A stretch of 64,000 bases of DNA from an uncultured Pseudomonadales bacterium (GTDB lineage Bacteria > Pseudomonadota > Gammaproteobacteria > Pseudomonadales > Pseudohongiellaceae), in contig CAMYOK010000006.1 of NCBI GenBank assembly GCA_947259995.1, positions 62,001-126,000 of the forward strand, given 5' to 3'. Position 1 is the stretch's first letter. Every line of letters begins with the position of its first letter. Below, one piece after another: positions 1-12,953 of the stretch. Under the pieces are notes generated by a model. It made no database searches, had not been told where the DNA came from, and saw only the letters and a list, made by a program, of their open reading frames with translations. A program made the translations under genes and the position numbers.

Positions 1-108
1 CCTAGGCCATGTCTTCCCCGATGGCCCAGAGCCCACAGGCCTAAGATACTGTATTAATTCAGCATCGCTGCAATTGGAAAAGGAATAACATCGAACAGAT
101 CCTCCGAT

Positions 109-175
109 GTGGAGGCCCTGCCCGCGATTAAATCTAGCTCCGTGGTAAAAAATCGCGGGCAAGGCCCGCCCCCAC
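109..175. repeat. REP-like imperfect palindrome downstream of the FecR gene
   Basis: Two inverted arms, 109-132 and 149-175, share the core TGCCCGCGATT and its complement, flanked by GGCC and by TGTGG/CCACA ends. The core resembles the extragenic palindromes (REP) common in Pseudomonas-like genomes. It lies just past the stop of the minus-strand FecR-domain gene, so it could also end or stabilise that transcript. There is no long T-run, so a terminator role is only inferred. The rest of 1-209 shows no gene. Confidence 0.6.
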
Positions 176-209
176 AGGCAGTGGTTTTAATTAGTACAGG
201 GGGGAGGGG

Positions 210-5174
<4,965 letters not shown>

Positions 5175-5218
5175 AATGTTTGCTCATTCGGCACTGTGTC
5201 TTTGGCAGCGCTGTGGTT

Positions 5219-6565
5219 TTATAACTGAAAGTTAAAACCAGCTTGGTATTTGAATCGTGTGAACTCGAAAAGCGGGATATTGCTGCTCGTGTCGTTGTAG
5301 CCCATCTCGCTGTTAAACGATAAACGTTGCGAGTATTGCCATGTCCAGCCTAAAGTCGCGGATAAATTGCCATCGTCACGGACATCGTTGAAAAACACAG
5401 GATGCCTGTCATCGTATTCTGTTGTTTGATAGGACAGACGCACATAGGGGGTGTGCTGGCCATTGAATCGCCACAGTACGCTATGGGCGACGCCGTAAAA
5501 GTTGCGGCCGTTGTGTTCGCCAGCGGAATCTCGCGCTGCGTCTTGGGCATAAAACACCGTAAAGGTATTAGTAAAGCGTTCGCTGAGTTTGGTTAAAGAG
5601 CCAGAGAGCAGTACCTGGTTCGTGTCTTTGAGCTCATTATTTGGTGCCTGGCGCGTATTGACGTTGCGCGTGGTTGATAGCGAGCCGGACAGGCTCTGAT
5701 ACCAACCATTCTGGCCAGCGCGTTGCCAGGAATTATTGAAGCGATAGGTGTCTATAAAGCTTTGCCCGTCGAGGTAGACTTTTTGCGCCTGCAGGCTGTG
5801 GCGGAAACGGTGTGTATTGTTGCCGTAGCTATAGGATAAGTCCCCAAGGGCATAGTCGATATCGAACTGATCGCTACTTTGGTTGTCGTGCCGATTCGCA
5901 ATAACGGTGACGTCGATGCTGCGATCCCGTGTAATGGGTTTTTTGTATCCAAGGCTGACGGTGAGATCGGTGAAGTCGTCTGCTGTTTTAAGGCCTTCTG
6001 AGTTTAGAGTGATTTCACCAATCAAGGGGGTGTCGATTAAGCCATTGCTGGTGGCACTGTTGATGTTGTCATCGTGGCCGAACACCGGAGAGATGGCGAA
6101 GCTGAAGCTAGAGTTTTGGTTTTTCTTGCGTTCATCGATAAGGGTGAGGAAGGCTTGGATATTGCTGCGCACGTTCGCCGGTGGGTTTGTGGCAAGCACC
6201 TGGGTGAATAGGCGTTCAGAGGCCGCTAGGTTGTTGGTGAGCAGGTGGGCCCGGGCAAGTTCCAAACGGGCCCGTTCGCGGGTGACCGGGCGCGACGCTG
6301 TGTTCGCAACTCGTTGAAAAGCGAAAACGGCTTCGTTTGGGTTGCCGCTCTCTATCGCTGCAATACCGTATAAGAAGTCGAAGTCGGTATCACCCTCCCA
6401 AGCGGTCAAATTGCTATCGGCTAGTTGATAGGCATCGGAATAGCGGCCAGCGCTAATCATTTCATTTAGTGCATCAATTGGGGGAGGAGCGCTTTGAGCA
6501 AGCGTCAATGCGGGCATTAGACTTGCGACTAAGAGGGAGAGTAGCGCAGCGCGAGGAGTTCTCAT
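5219..6565 (-). CDS. TPR/beta-barrel outer-membrane protein, SLAM-like (DUF560 type)
   Basis: 448 residues. A signal peptide (about 1-23, ALTLA before QS) is followed by helical tetratricopeptide-like repeats (about 27-150) and then a C-terminal stretch of alternating beta strands (about 155-448) ending in FNFQL, as expected for an outer-membrane barrel. This order, TPR then barrel beginning with a P-x-F-x-H-D-D-N-x-N segment, matches surface lipoprotein assembly modifiers, which move proteins with small C-terminal barrels to the cell surface. The next gene downstream (44 bp) encodes a protein with several barrel-like repeats, a plausible substrate. Another TPR-porin family remains possible. 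It is the first gene of the apparent two-gene unit; no strong promoter is seen upstream. Confidence 0.65.
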   Translation of the reverse strand: MRTPRAALLSLLVASLMPALTLAQSAPPPIDALNEMISAGRYSDAYQLADSNLTAWEGDTDFDFLYGIAAIESGNPNEAVFAFQRVANTASRPVTRERARLELARAHLLTNNLAASERLFTQVLATNPPANVRSNIQAFLTLIDERKKNQNSSFSFAISPVFGHDDNINSATSNGLIDTPLIGEITLNSEGLKTADDFTDLTVSLGYKKPITRDRSIDVTVIANRHDNQSSDQFDIDYALGDLSYSYGNNTHRFRHSLQAQKVYLDGQSFIDTYRFNNSWQRAGQNGWYQSLSGSLSTTRNVNTRQAPNNELKDTNQVLLSGSLTKLSERFTNTFTVFYAQDAARDSAGEHNGRNFYGVAHSVLWRFNGQHTPYVRLSYQTTEYDDRHPVFFNDVRDDGNLSATLGWTWQYSQRLSFNSEMGYNDTSSNIPLFEFTRFKYQAGFNFQL

Positions 6566-6848
6566 AACAGTGAATTTTCCAGTTAGAGTTCACCAAACAG
6601 GGCAAACGAGTACAGCTTTGCGCCAAAAGAGGCTGCAAAGTCGCGACTAGGTTGATTTTTAGGCAACTTTACATGGTAATTGCTATATTTCAAAGGTTTA
6701 GCTGCAGTACTTGTCTGTATTGTGAACTGGTTTTGTAATCTCTCCGAGTATTGGGGGAGAAGACTTACTCAAGGTTGTCGGACGCTGTTGCTAAAACTTT
6801 GACAATTTTCCTACGCAAAGGTACTTTCCCACGCAAAGGGAGGCTCGA

Positions 6849-7652
6849 GTGCGAAACCTAAAAGTAGTATGGAAAATTGCAGTAGGGATGGGCCTTTCAG
6901 TGCATGCGTGGGCGCAGGAGACGGAGTCTTCTGCGGCGGCCAATGAATTATCGGGCGGCGTTTATTACGCGACCGGTGATTACGGGCAAGACGTTGATAC
7001 CTCTATCTATTATCTTCCGTTGTCGTTTGAACGCCATATCGGTAACTGGAATCTACAACTGAGCACTGCTCATCTAGAGATCTCCGGTGCCGGAAATGTG
7101 CTTGTGAACGTAGGTGGTGTGGGGCGCAATGAGCTCGAGCCAATCGATGGAATAGAGTCGCAGAGCCAAAAAGGGCTTGGCGACACCGTGTTATCTGCCA
7201 CCTATCAACTGCCGAGTTATTCTGCCACAGCCCCATTCTTTGATCTCGGCTTGGAGGTCAAAATACCTACCGCTAATGAAGAGCAAGGCCTAGGCACTGG
7301 CGCCTACGACTATGGCTTGCAACTTGATGCTTATCAACAGCTTGGGGAATCTACTTTATTCGCTACTTTAGGTTATAAGCTGCGTGGAAAGTCGGATTTA
7401 TTCGACCAAATGCAAGACTCTGCATTCGTTTCATTAGGTATTTCACGGCCCTTAACGGCACGCCTGAGTTACGGTCTCATCTACGATTATCGTGAGGCCG
7501 CATCAAAGAGGTCGGGTGAAACCCATGAGTTATTGCCGTTTGTGTCATTCGCGCTTGCCAATGAATGGACGCTGATGACGTACGTGGTGAAGGGCTTTAC
7601 GCAGGACAGTGCCGACATTGCCGTCGGCACACAACTTAATTATCGTTGGTAG
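6849..7652 (+). CDS. Outer-membrane beta-barrel protein (transporter-like)
   Basis: 267 residues from a GTG start preceded by a good GGGAGG ribosome-binding site. The signal peptide runs to about 23 (HAWA before QE). The mature part is alternating strands with aromatic girdles and ends NYRW, a typical barrel C-terminus. The general look fits the broad Phenol_MetA_deg-like/transporter outer-membrane family, which has no firm substrate. It is divergent from the SLAM-like gene and ends 2 bp before the convergent Gly/Pro-rich gene. A function beyond an outer-membrane pore or channel cannot be given. Confidence 0.6.
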   Translation: MRNLKVVWKIAVGMGLSVHAWAQETESSAAANELSGGVYYATGDYGQDVDTSIYYLPLSFERHIGNWNLQLSTAHLEISGAGNVLVNVGGVGRNELEPIDGIESQSQKGLGDTVLSATYQLPSYSATAPFFDLGLEVKIPTANEEQGLGTGAYDYGLQLDAYQQLGESTLFATLGYKLRGKSDLFDQMQDSAFVSLGISRPLTARLSYGLIYDYREAASKRSGETHELLPFVSFALANEWTLMTYVVKGFTQDSADIAVGTQLNYRW

Positions 7653-7654
7653 TT

Positions 7655-8428
7655 CTAAATATGCATCGGTTGGATGCGTGGTGGCAACAATGCTGGGCGT
7701 TGCACCGGGCGAATGCGCTGGAACGGAGGAATCTCTGGCCGCTGAATGCGATCGGGGAGGTCGCCGCGCGCCCGACTTGCCTCTTCCTCTTCTGTTTCTG
7801 TCTCTAGCTTCACCGCCATAGTCTCAGCAAGTTGCTGCGGAGCCTCTTCAACGATGTCAGCGGGTTCTTCTCGTACTGCCTCAACAGGCGTTAAGGCTAG
7901 TTGCGGCTGTTCAGCTTCAGGCTTGACCTCGACCTCGACCTCTGGAAGGGCAACTAGTTGCACCGGGGCAGGTTCTTCTTCCACCACCAATGGGGCTTGC
8001 GTCTCTAGGCTACCTTGGGCGATCTCAATGTCGGTTTGGGCGCGCATGGGGTTGCTTTCAATCGTCTCTATGATCTCGTTCTGCAGCGCGCTGTTGGGGG
8101 CTTCTTGTTGAACCGGTGGCACATCTTGAACCGCGATGGCTGGAGCAGGTGTTGTATCGGCTTGTGCGTCCTGGGAAGCTGCGTCCGGTGTGCTCGTATC
8201 AAAGCTAGTGAAAAATGGTGAGGGGCCGCCAGTGCCACCAAAGCCACTGCCGCCAAATTCGCCAGATTTACCGGTGCCACCCATGCCACTGCCGCCATCA
8301 CCGCCGTCACCGCCATTGCGGACTTTGCCTAGGCTACCTGCTGTAATTAGTAAGGTGGCGATAAAGAATAATACCGCTAATAGAATAGTCGCGGGGTAGG
8401 TGCGCATTGCTAGAATTGCTCTAGGCAT
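7655..8428 (-). CDS. Gly-rich then Pro/Glu-rich membrane-anchored hypothetical protein
   Basis: About 257 residues, not recognised. One hydrophobic segment near the N-terminus (TILLAVLFFIATLLITAG) is followed by a Gly-rich block (about 30-75, GGxGG repeats) and then a long acidic/Pro-rich disordered region with many Glu, Gln, Val and Pro. The end is basic and Pro-rich with repeated R-P/I-P motifs. The chosen ATG at 8428 overlaps the DUF6502 stop (ATGCCTAG), which implies translational coupling. An upstream ATG at 8452 is possible. The layout suggests an envelope-tethered, extended protein, perhaps a partner of the DUF6502 protein or of the nearby surface genes; this is inference. Confidence 0.55.
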   Translation of the reverse strand: MPRAILAMRTYPATILLAVLFFIATLLITAGSLGKVRNGGDGGDGGSGMGGTGKSGEFGGSGFGGTGGPSPFFTSFDTSTPDAASQDAQADTTPAPAIAVQDVPPVQQEAPNSALQNEIIETIESNPMRAQTDIEIAQGSLETQAPLVVEEEPAPVQLVALPEVEVEVKPEAEQPQLALTPVEAVREEPADIVEEAPQQLAETMAVKLETETEEEEASRARGDLPDRIQRPEIPPFQRIRPVQRPALLPPRIQPMHI

Positions 8429-9305
8429 CGTGTTCACCTTCGCTGTTTGCACTGTCTGATGGCAGTAGCGCGTTGTAGTTAAAGACCCCGAAATTCATCC
8501 GATAGTTCCTATCGTCCTTGTCTTGATCTTGTTGCTGAAGGGCGAGAGCTGCTTTGTTGATCTTCGTGAGAGCCTGCATCCCCGTGTCATTGGCGATTTC
8601 TGCGAGCTTGGCGATAGACTCTTGGCTTAGCTTGTCATAATAAACACTTCTATCGAAATAGGAAGGTGTATTGCCGAGCAAGTTATGGGCACTAGCACTG
8701 AGATGGTCGTGCAAGTTTTTACCGAAATAGAAGGCTTTTTCATCGAAGCCCTTGTCTGGGGTGAAGGCGCCGGTGTTCAAGCGAATGCGTCCTTCGCTGT
8801 CTTGTGTGGCGATCCCTAGATTTAGCCATTCATCCAGAATAACGCGTGGGCGAATATCTTGTTTGCAGACAAACTCTACGAGATCGTCGAATGTTTTATC
8901 CTGGGTCGGCTTGGATGCGCTGCGAAGGGGCAAGGGCATTGGCTGGCCCTGGCCATCCAAGAACTCTTCGGCCCCTAACCAATAGGCGATTAATTGCGCA
9001 CCGATGGAGATGTTCTTGGGGGCTATCAATTCTTCATTAGCTTCACTGCGCAGTCGTTTTACATCTTTACGGTGAACGCCAGTGAGGAGGGTGATACGGC
9101 TGTCAGTCTGGCGTTTCTCATCGACGGCAAACTCTTCATCGGCCACTTCAACGTAGAGTGATTTGAGAAGATTGACCAAGAAAGGGTAGGTGATCTGGTA
9201 ATGCAGCAGTAGGCGCACTAAAGGCCGTAAAAGCTTACGAATAGCGGCTACCAGCACTGCAGGAGGCTGGGCCGGGTTGCTGATTTGCTCATCTGGCGTA
9301 GTCAT
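8421..9305 (-). CDS. DUF6502 family protein, putative DNA-binding regulator
   Basis: 294 residues from the ATG at 9305. The open frame extends to 9344, but the extra 13 residues overlap an apparent -10 box and operator. Residues around 55-80 (DSRITLLTGVHRKDVKRLR) look like a helix-turn-helix, and the layout fits the DUF6502 family, which has no established function. The C-terminal half is helical and mixed-charge. It is translationally coupled to the Gly/Pro-rich gene downstream. Upstream, a TATACT box (minus strand, 9312-9317) would start transcription about at the ATG, giving a nearly leaderless message, with a 17-bp palindrome (9326-9342) just upstream. Autoregulation is inferred. Confidence 0.65.
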   Translation of the reverse strand: MTTPDEQISNPAQPPAVLVAAIRKLLRPLVRLLLHYQITYPFLVNLLKSLYVEVADEEFAVDEKRQTDSRITLLTGVHRKDVKRLRSEANEELIAPKNISIGAQLIAYWLGAEEFLDGQGQPMPLPLRSASKPTQDKTFDDLVEFVCKQDIRPRVILDEWLNLGIATQDSEGRIRLNTGAFTPDKGFDEKAFYFGKNLHDHLSASAHNLLGNTPSYFDRSVYYDKLSQESIAKLAEIANDTGMQALTKINKAALALQQQDQDKDDRNYRMNFGVFNYNALLPSDSANSEGEHDA

Positions 9306-9325
9306 GGCCGCAGTATAGCGCAAGG

Positions 9326-9342
9326 GTGGGAAACTATCCCAC
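9326..9342. promoter_or_regulatory. 17-bp palindromic operator upstream of the DUF6502 gene
   Basis: GTGGGAAACTATCCCAC. The arms GTGGGA and TCCCAC are perfect reverse complements around 5 bp. It lies 21 bp upstream of the DUF6502 start, over the region where its -35/spacer should be. A near-identical palindrome occurs 94 bp away in the opposite gene's promoter. Confidence 0.6.
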
Positions 9343-9381
9343 ATCTTTATTTGCGCAATTAAATTTCATGTGTTGCCCGCG

Positions 9382-9397
9382 AGTGATCGAGATCACT
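9382..9397. promoter_or_regulatory. CRP/Vfr-like binding site
   Basis: AGTGATCGAGATCACT, a two-fold symmetric sequence matching the GTGA-N6-TCAC core of CRP-family sites. Its centre is about 61 bp upstream of the start predicted from the adjacent promoter, the classical class I activator position. Confidence 0.6.
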
Positions 9398-9414
9398 TTT
9401 CGGACTTTATTGTG

Positions 9415-9443
9415 TTGACGTGGGAATTATTCCCACCTATTAT
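9415..9443 (+). promoter_or_regulatory. Sigma70 promoter of the hydrolase-fold gene
   Basis: TTGACG (9415-9420), a 17-bp spacer and TATTAT (9438-9443). The spacer is almost wholly a palindrome (9420-9436). This drives the gene starting at 9506 and leaves a leader of about 55 nt. Confidence 0.65.
9420..9436. promoter_or_regulatory. Second 17-bp palindromic operator inside the promoter spacer
   Basis: GTGGGAATTATTCCCAC, same arms as the palindrome at 9326-9342 and likewise 17 bp long. A protein bound here would block RNA polymerase. The neighbouring DUF6502 protein is the obvious candidate ligand; this is inference. Confidence 0.6.
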
Positions 9444-9505
9444 CGCTGCAAGCTTTAGGAATCACTCCTAGCATCGTCGCGCTTAGACTCGCTAAAGGCT
9501 GATTA

Positions 9506-10498
9506 ATGCAATCACACATCTTGGACAAACGCTTAAGCACCATCGTCCCACTAGACGTTGAGCGCGATGCTGAAAATGTTCGCTTAATGCAAATGCAAGA
9601 TGGCAGGCGTTTAGCCTACACCGAGTATGGTGATCGTAATGCCTACCCCCTCATTCATTGCCACAGTCATGGCAGCTCCCGCTTAGAGGCCGCTAGTTTT
9701 CATAAAGCGGCGATCGCCTATGGATTTCGCATCATTGCGGTAGACCGGCCGGGCGTTGGCCTTTCAGATTTCATCGAACAGCAGGCAGTGCAAGGCTTTG
9801 CACAGGACTTGCTAGCATTAGCGGATAAACTGCGTTGTAAACAATTTGGGCTCTTAGCCAACGGCGCAGGTGCGAGCTATGCATTGGCTTTGGCGGCAAT
9901 GGCGCCTGAGCGTGTACAAGTGGTACTGGGCTTGTCTTGCCAGTTCCCTATGATGACCAAGGCTAGCGCCTTGCTGCGTAAATCTGCGGCTATTGCCATT
10001 AGGCTGTCGATTTACTGTCGGCATTTTGTGGCCTCGCATACGCCGAGCCGTTACTTGCCGCGTATTCTGGATACGCTCTCGTTTGCCGATAAACGCCTAC
10101 TGGATAATCCAAAACTACTCGCCTATGTTGAAAACGATATGAAAGAGTCACTGCGGCAGGGTGTGAAAGGGCTCGCTCAAGACAGCGCGCTACAATTTAG
10201 CCACACCGCCATGGATTATTCGCGTTTGCAGATGCCTTGTCATTTTTGGCAGGGCAGTGCCGATTGCCGTCGCACTCGTCATTTGGCGGAGAGTTTTATC
10301 GCTCGCTGTCCGCAAGGCAGTTTGCACGAGCTTGCTAACCGCGGCCGGTATTTTTATCTGCGTAATGTCGAGAATGTGTTGGCGAGTGCCAATCATTTGC
10401 TGGGGCGGGAGCAGAGCAAAATCCCTTCAAACTCAGTGTACTTCAATCACGCTACACCAAAGAACCTAGTGGACCAGGTTAAAACCGCCAACCTTTAA
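9506..10498 (+). CDS. Alpha/beta-hydrolase-fold protein with degenerate catalytic triad
   Basis: 330 residues. The fold markers are clear: DGRRLAYTEYGD start, an HCHSHGSSR oxyanion-type loop, IIAVDRPGVGLSD, and a helix ASYALALAAMAPERV after the nucleophile elbow. The elbow reads L-A-N-G-A-G-A where active relatives have a G-x-S-x-G. Aligning on the following YALALA helix puts Gly in place of Ser. The usual C-terminal G-H-F reads G-R-Y, so the His also seems lost; an acid (SADCRRTR) remains. The protein may be a non-enzymatic relative. Its promoter has a CRP-like site and a palindromic operator. It ends tail-to-tail with the HD-GYP gene, sharing the palindromic stop TTAA. Confidence 0.7.
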   Translation: MQSHILDKRLSTIVPLDVERDAENVRLMQMQDGRRLAYTEYGDRNAYPLIHCHSHGSSRLEAASFHKAAIAYGFRIIAVDRPGVGLSDFIEQQAVQGFAQDLLALADKLRCKQFGLLANGAGASYALALAAMAPERVQVVLGLSCQFPMMTKASALLRKSAAIAIRLSIYCRHFVASHTPSRYLPRILDTLSFADKRLLDNPKLLAYVENDMKESLRQGVKGLAQDSALQFSHTAMDYSRLQMPCHFWQGSADCRRTRHLAESFIARCPQGSLHELANRGRYFYLRNVENVLASANHLLGREQSKIPSNSVYFNHATPKNLVDQVKTANL

Positions 10499-12510
10499 TC
10501 GTGCGCATGCTCTTCATGCAGGTCAAAGTCACAGACATGATGGCTGTAGCCTTTGCCGTTCTCTAATCCCGCTGCATAATTCTGCTCATTAATGCACTTA
10601 TAAGCATCGCTAGCGATGAACACGTCGATCAAAGATTGATCTACGGCTCCAGCCTTGGCCTCTTGGTTGAGGATGTCTAGCGCAAACTCTGCAGGCACAG
10701 CCGCTTTGTAAGGGCGGTCAGAGGCGGTGAGGGCATCGTAGATGTCGCAGATAGTCATAATCTTAGAGGCGAAAGGAATCTCGTGGCTTGCTTTGCCATC
10801 GGGGTAGCCAGTGCCATCGAGTTTTTCGTGATGAGCCCCGGCAATCTCTGGTACTTGCTTGAGCTCATCGGTCCATGGAATCAACTGCAGGAAGTTGCGG
10901 GTGTGCGTTACGTGCGACTCGATCTCTAGACGTTCGTCTTGCGACAAGCTGCCTTTCGAAATTGCCAACATGGAAAACTCCTCTGGGCTGACGATCGCAA
11001 AGCCATGGGTGCGCTCAAAGGGGTTGCAATACGCTGCAATGCGGTTGAGATCGGTCTTCTTGCCGGCATCGAGCAGCATAGGCTCATTGGACTCAACAAT
11101 CGTGGTGAAGAAGTTCTCCAGTTGTTCTAGCTCTCTTGCGAGATTGACCTCGATTCGGTGGTTGATGTCTTTGTCGAACTTGCCCGCGCGGTGCATCTGC
11201 AGCTGTTGTTTCAAGGCTCTGTTCTTGAGTTTTTCTTGCGCCAATAGAATGCGGTAGCGAATGCTTTGAATATTGTCATCGGTGAGCTTTTTCGATTTCA
11301 CCAACACCGATTCGCGCACACCGACCTTGCCAAAGTCGTGTAGCAACGCCGCATAACGAAGCTCGCGGATCTGCGTCTCGTTGTGTGTTTGCATGCGATG
11401 CTGTGGGTGATCGCTGAGATTGACCGCGCGGGCAAGCGCCACGCATAGGTCTGCTACTCGAAAGGAGTGTCCGCTAGTGGTGGGGTCGCGTTGTTCGATG
11501 GCCATGACTGAGGCATTGACGAAGCCCTCGAAGAGCTTTTGGATATTGTTATGCAGGATCGCATTCTCGATAGCGACCCCCGCTTGGCCCGCTAATGCTT
11601 GTAGAAGGAGAAAGGACTCTTCATCGAAGGGGATGACTTCTGCGCGGGTATTGGGCCCTAAGAGCGTCGTTCGCGAGCGCTTTTTGTTAATGAACTGCAG
11701 TACGGCAATGACATTTTTCTGCTTGTTCAGCGCCGGCAAGGTCAACATGCTGACCGTTTCGTAACCGGTCGTGGTGTCAAAGCTGCTATTGAATTGATAC
11801 ACGCTCTCGGCTGGGATGGCATAAGCATCGGCAATATTGAGCGCCGCTTTGTTTTGCGCAACATAGCCAGAAATAGACTTCGCATCCAGCTTGAACTTGC
11901 TCTCTTGAAAGGGAAAGTCTATCGAGTCGTTCTGCGTCAGCTTGAAGGTGATGTGTTCGCCGTCGGGATCAACAAGAAAGAGCGAGGCGGCATCGCAGTT
12001 AGAGATGTTTTGTCCTTCGATCAAAATTTTGCGCAGCAGGGTTGTGAGGTCATTTTCCGCGGCCAGCGCAATGCCAACACTCGCGAGTTTGCTGAGGTTG
12101 CTGCCCAGCGACTGCATGACTAAGTCGCTATCGTGCTCACGCTTGCGCGCCAAACAGCCTTCGCAGGCTAATTTAATGATTTTTTGCGATTGCTGCACAG
12201 GGAGCTCGTCACTAAGAATGAGGTCTGTGTCGATCTGCAAATGCTGCTCACTTAAGAATATGCAGTGTGGTAGGCATTCGCGCCATTGTTCAAGGCTGGT
12301 GTCGGCGCTTAACTCGGCATCTAAGATAACGATATCGGCCTGTTGTTCTTTGGCCTGGGCGCAGGAGGCGATGACGGAACAATGTAAGGGGTTCTTGTCG
12401 ATTTTCGCCCATAGCGGATGCGCAGCGTAGCGCTTTGGGTAGCATAGCCGAAGACTATGGGAGGCGTTGTTCAGGGGAGCCACATCGGATGTGGCATTAT
12501 TTGCGCTCAC
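10495..12510 (-). CDS. GAF and HD-GYP domain protein, probable cyclic-di-GMP phosphodiesterase
   Basis: 671 residues. An N-terminal region (about 20-115) looks like a receiver-type alpha/beta domain without clear phosphoacceptor context. A GAF domain follows (about 145-315, ending GQAGVAIENAILHNNIQ), then an HD-GYP domain with LLHDFGKVGV (about 387-396) and HHEKLDGTGYPDG (about 557-570). These are the metal-binding and GYP signatures of cyclic-di-GMP hydrolases. About 100 mostly helical residues are inserted between the KKLTDDN and LSQDERLEIESH segments that are normally adjacent, so the domain is longer than usual. No other cyclic-di-GMP gene is nearby. It is probably cytoplasmic, as no membrane segment is seen. 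Confidence 0.85.
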   Translation of the reverse strand: MSANNATSDVAPLNNASHSLRLCYPKRYAAHPLWAKIDKNPLHCSVIASCAQAKEQQADIVILDAELSADTSLEQWRECLPHCIFLSEQHLQIDTDLILSDELPVQQSQKIIKLACEGCLARKREHDSDLVMQSLGSNLSKLASVGIALAAENDLTTLLRKILIEGQNISNCDAASLFLVDPDGEHITFKLTQNDSIDFPFQESKFKLDAKSISGYVAQNKAALNIADAYAIPAESVYQFNSSFDTTTGYETVSMLTLPALNKQKNVIAVLQFINKKRSRTTLLGPNTRAEVIPFDEESFLLLQALAGQAGVAIENAILHNNIQKLFEGFVNASVMAIEQRDPTTSGHSFRVADLCVALARAVNLSDHPQHRMQTHNETQIRELRYAALLHDFGKVGVRESVLVKSKKLTDDNIQSIRYRILLAQEKLKNRALKQQLQMHRAGKFDKDINHRIEVNLARELEQLENFFTTIVESNEPMLLDAGKKTDLNRIAAYCNPFERTHGFAIVSPEEFSMLAISKGSLSQDERLEIESHVTHTRNFLQLIPWTDELKQVPEIAGAHHEKLDGTGYPDGKASHEIPFASKIMTICDIYDALTASDRPYKAAVPAEFALDILNQEAKAGAVDQSLIDVFIASDAYKCINEQNYAAGLENGKGYSHHVCDFDLHEEHAHD

Positions 12511-12671
12511 AGCTTAATTTCCGCTGGCGTGTCGCCAAATAAATCAAAGTGAGTGGGAGTGTACCGCAGAGAGTTTATTCTGGCGATATTAAGTGCAGGT
12601 GAATTAGCTGTGTCGAGATAGTTCGTTTAGCCTCCCCAGCATTAGGGGTAAACGCTAGGAGAGGCTGTAGA

Positions 12672-12953
12672 CTAATGACCAAACCCTGCTGGGGTCATTA
12701 TTTGCTCTGCAATCGAGGCGATTGCATTGCGGCGTAAGTGCAGTTTTTGCGATCTAGCGGCTTCAGCTTCTTTGCTTTGAATATCGCTAATAAAGCTTGC
12801 GAGCATTTGTCGGGCTTCTGACTCATATCTAAAGGGGCCAACTTGGCCACCTTCTCTCGTGCGGAAATACCACAGTCCACTGTCATCGAAAATGCGTTCT
12901 GAACGAGCGTAGCTGGTATGGGTGAGGCTATCTTGTTTTCGGAGGCTGCTCAT
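12672..12953 (-). CDS. DUF6316 family small protein
   Basis: 93 residues from the ATG at 12953, chosen because a strong AAAGAGGAG site precedes it; a longer frame to 13010 is less likely. The core SGLWYFRTREGGQVGPF (about 26-42) is the recognisable signature of DUF6316 proteins, which occur widely in this group with no known role. The C-terminal half is helical and charged. It is monocistronic between the HD-GYP gene and mobA. A hairpin at about 12630-12667 (AGCCTC/GAGGCT arms) lies downstream. Confidence 0.65.
   Translation of the reverse strand: MSSLRKQDSLTHTSYARSERIFDDSGLWYFRTREGGQVGPFRYESEARQMLASFISDIQSKEAEAARSQKLHLRRNAIASIAEQIMTPAGFGH

Noticed and set aside
12511-12671. Small gene between the HD-GYP and DUF6316 genes
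   Set aside because: No frame with a ribosome site; only a hairpin near 12630-12667 is visible.
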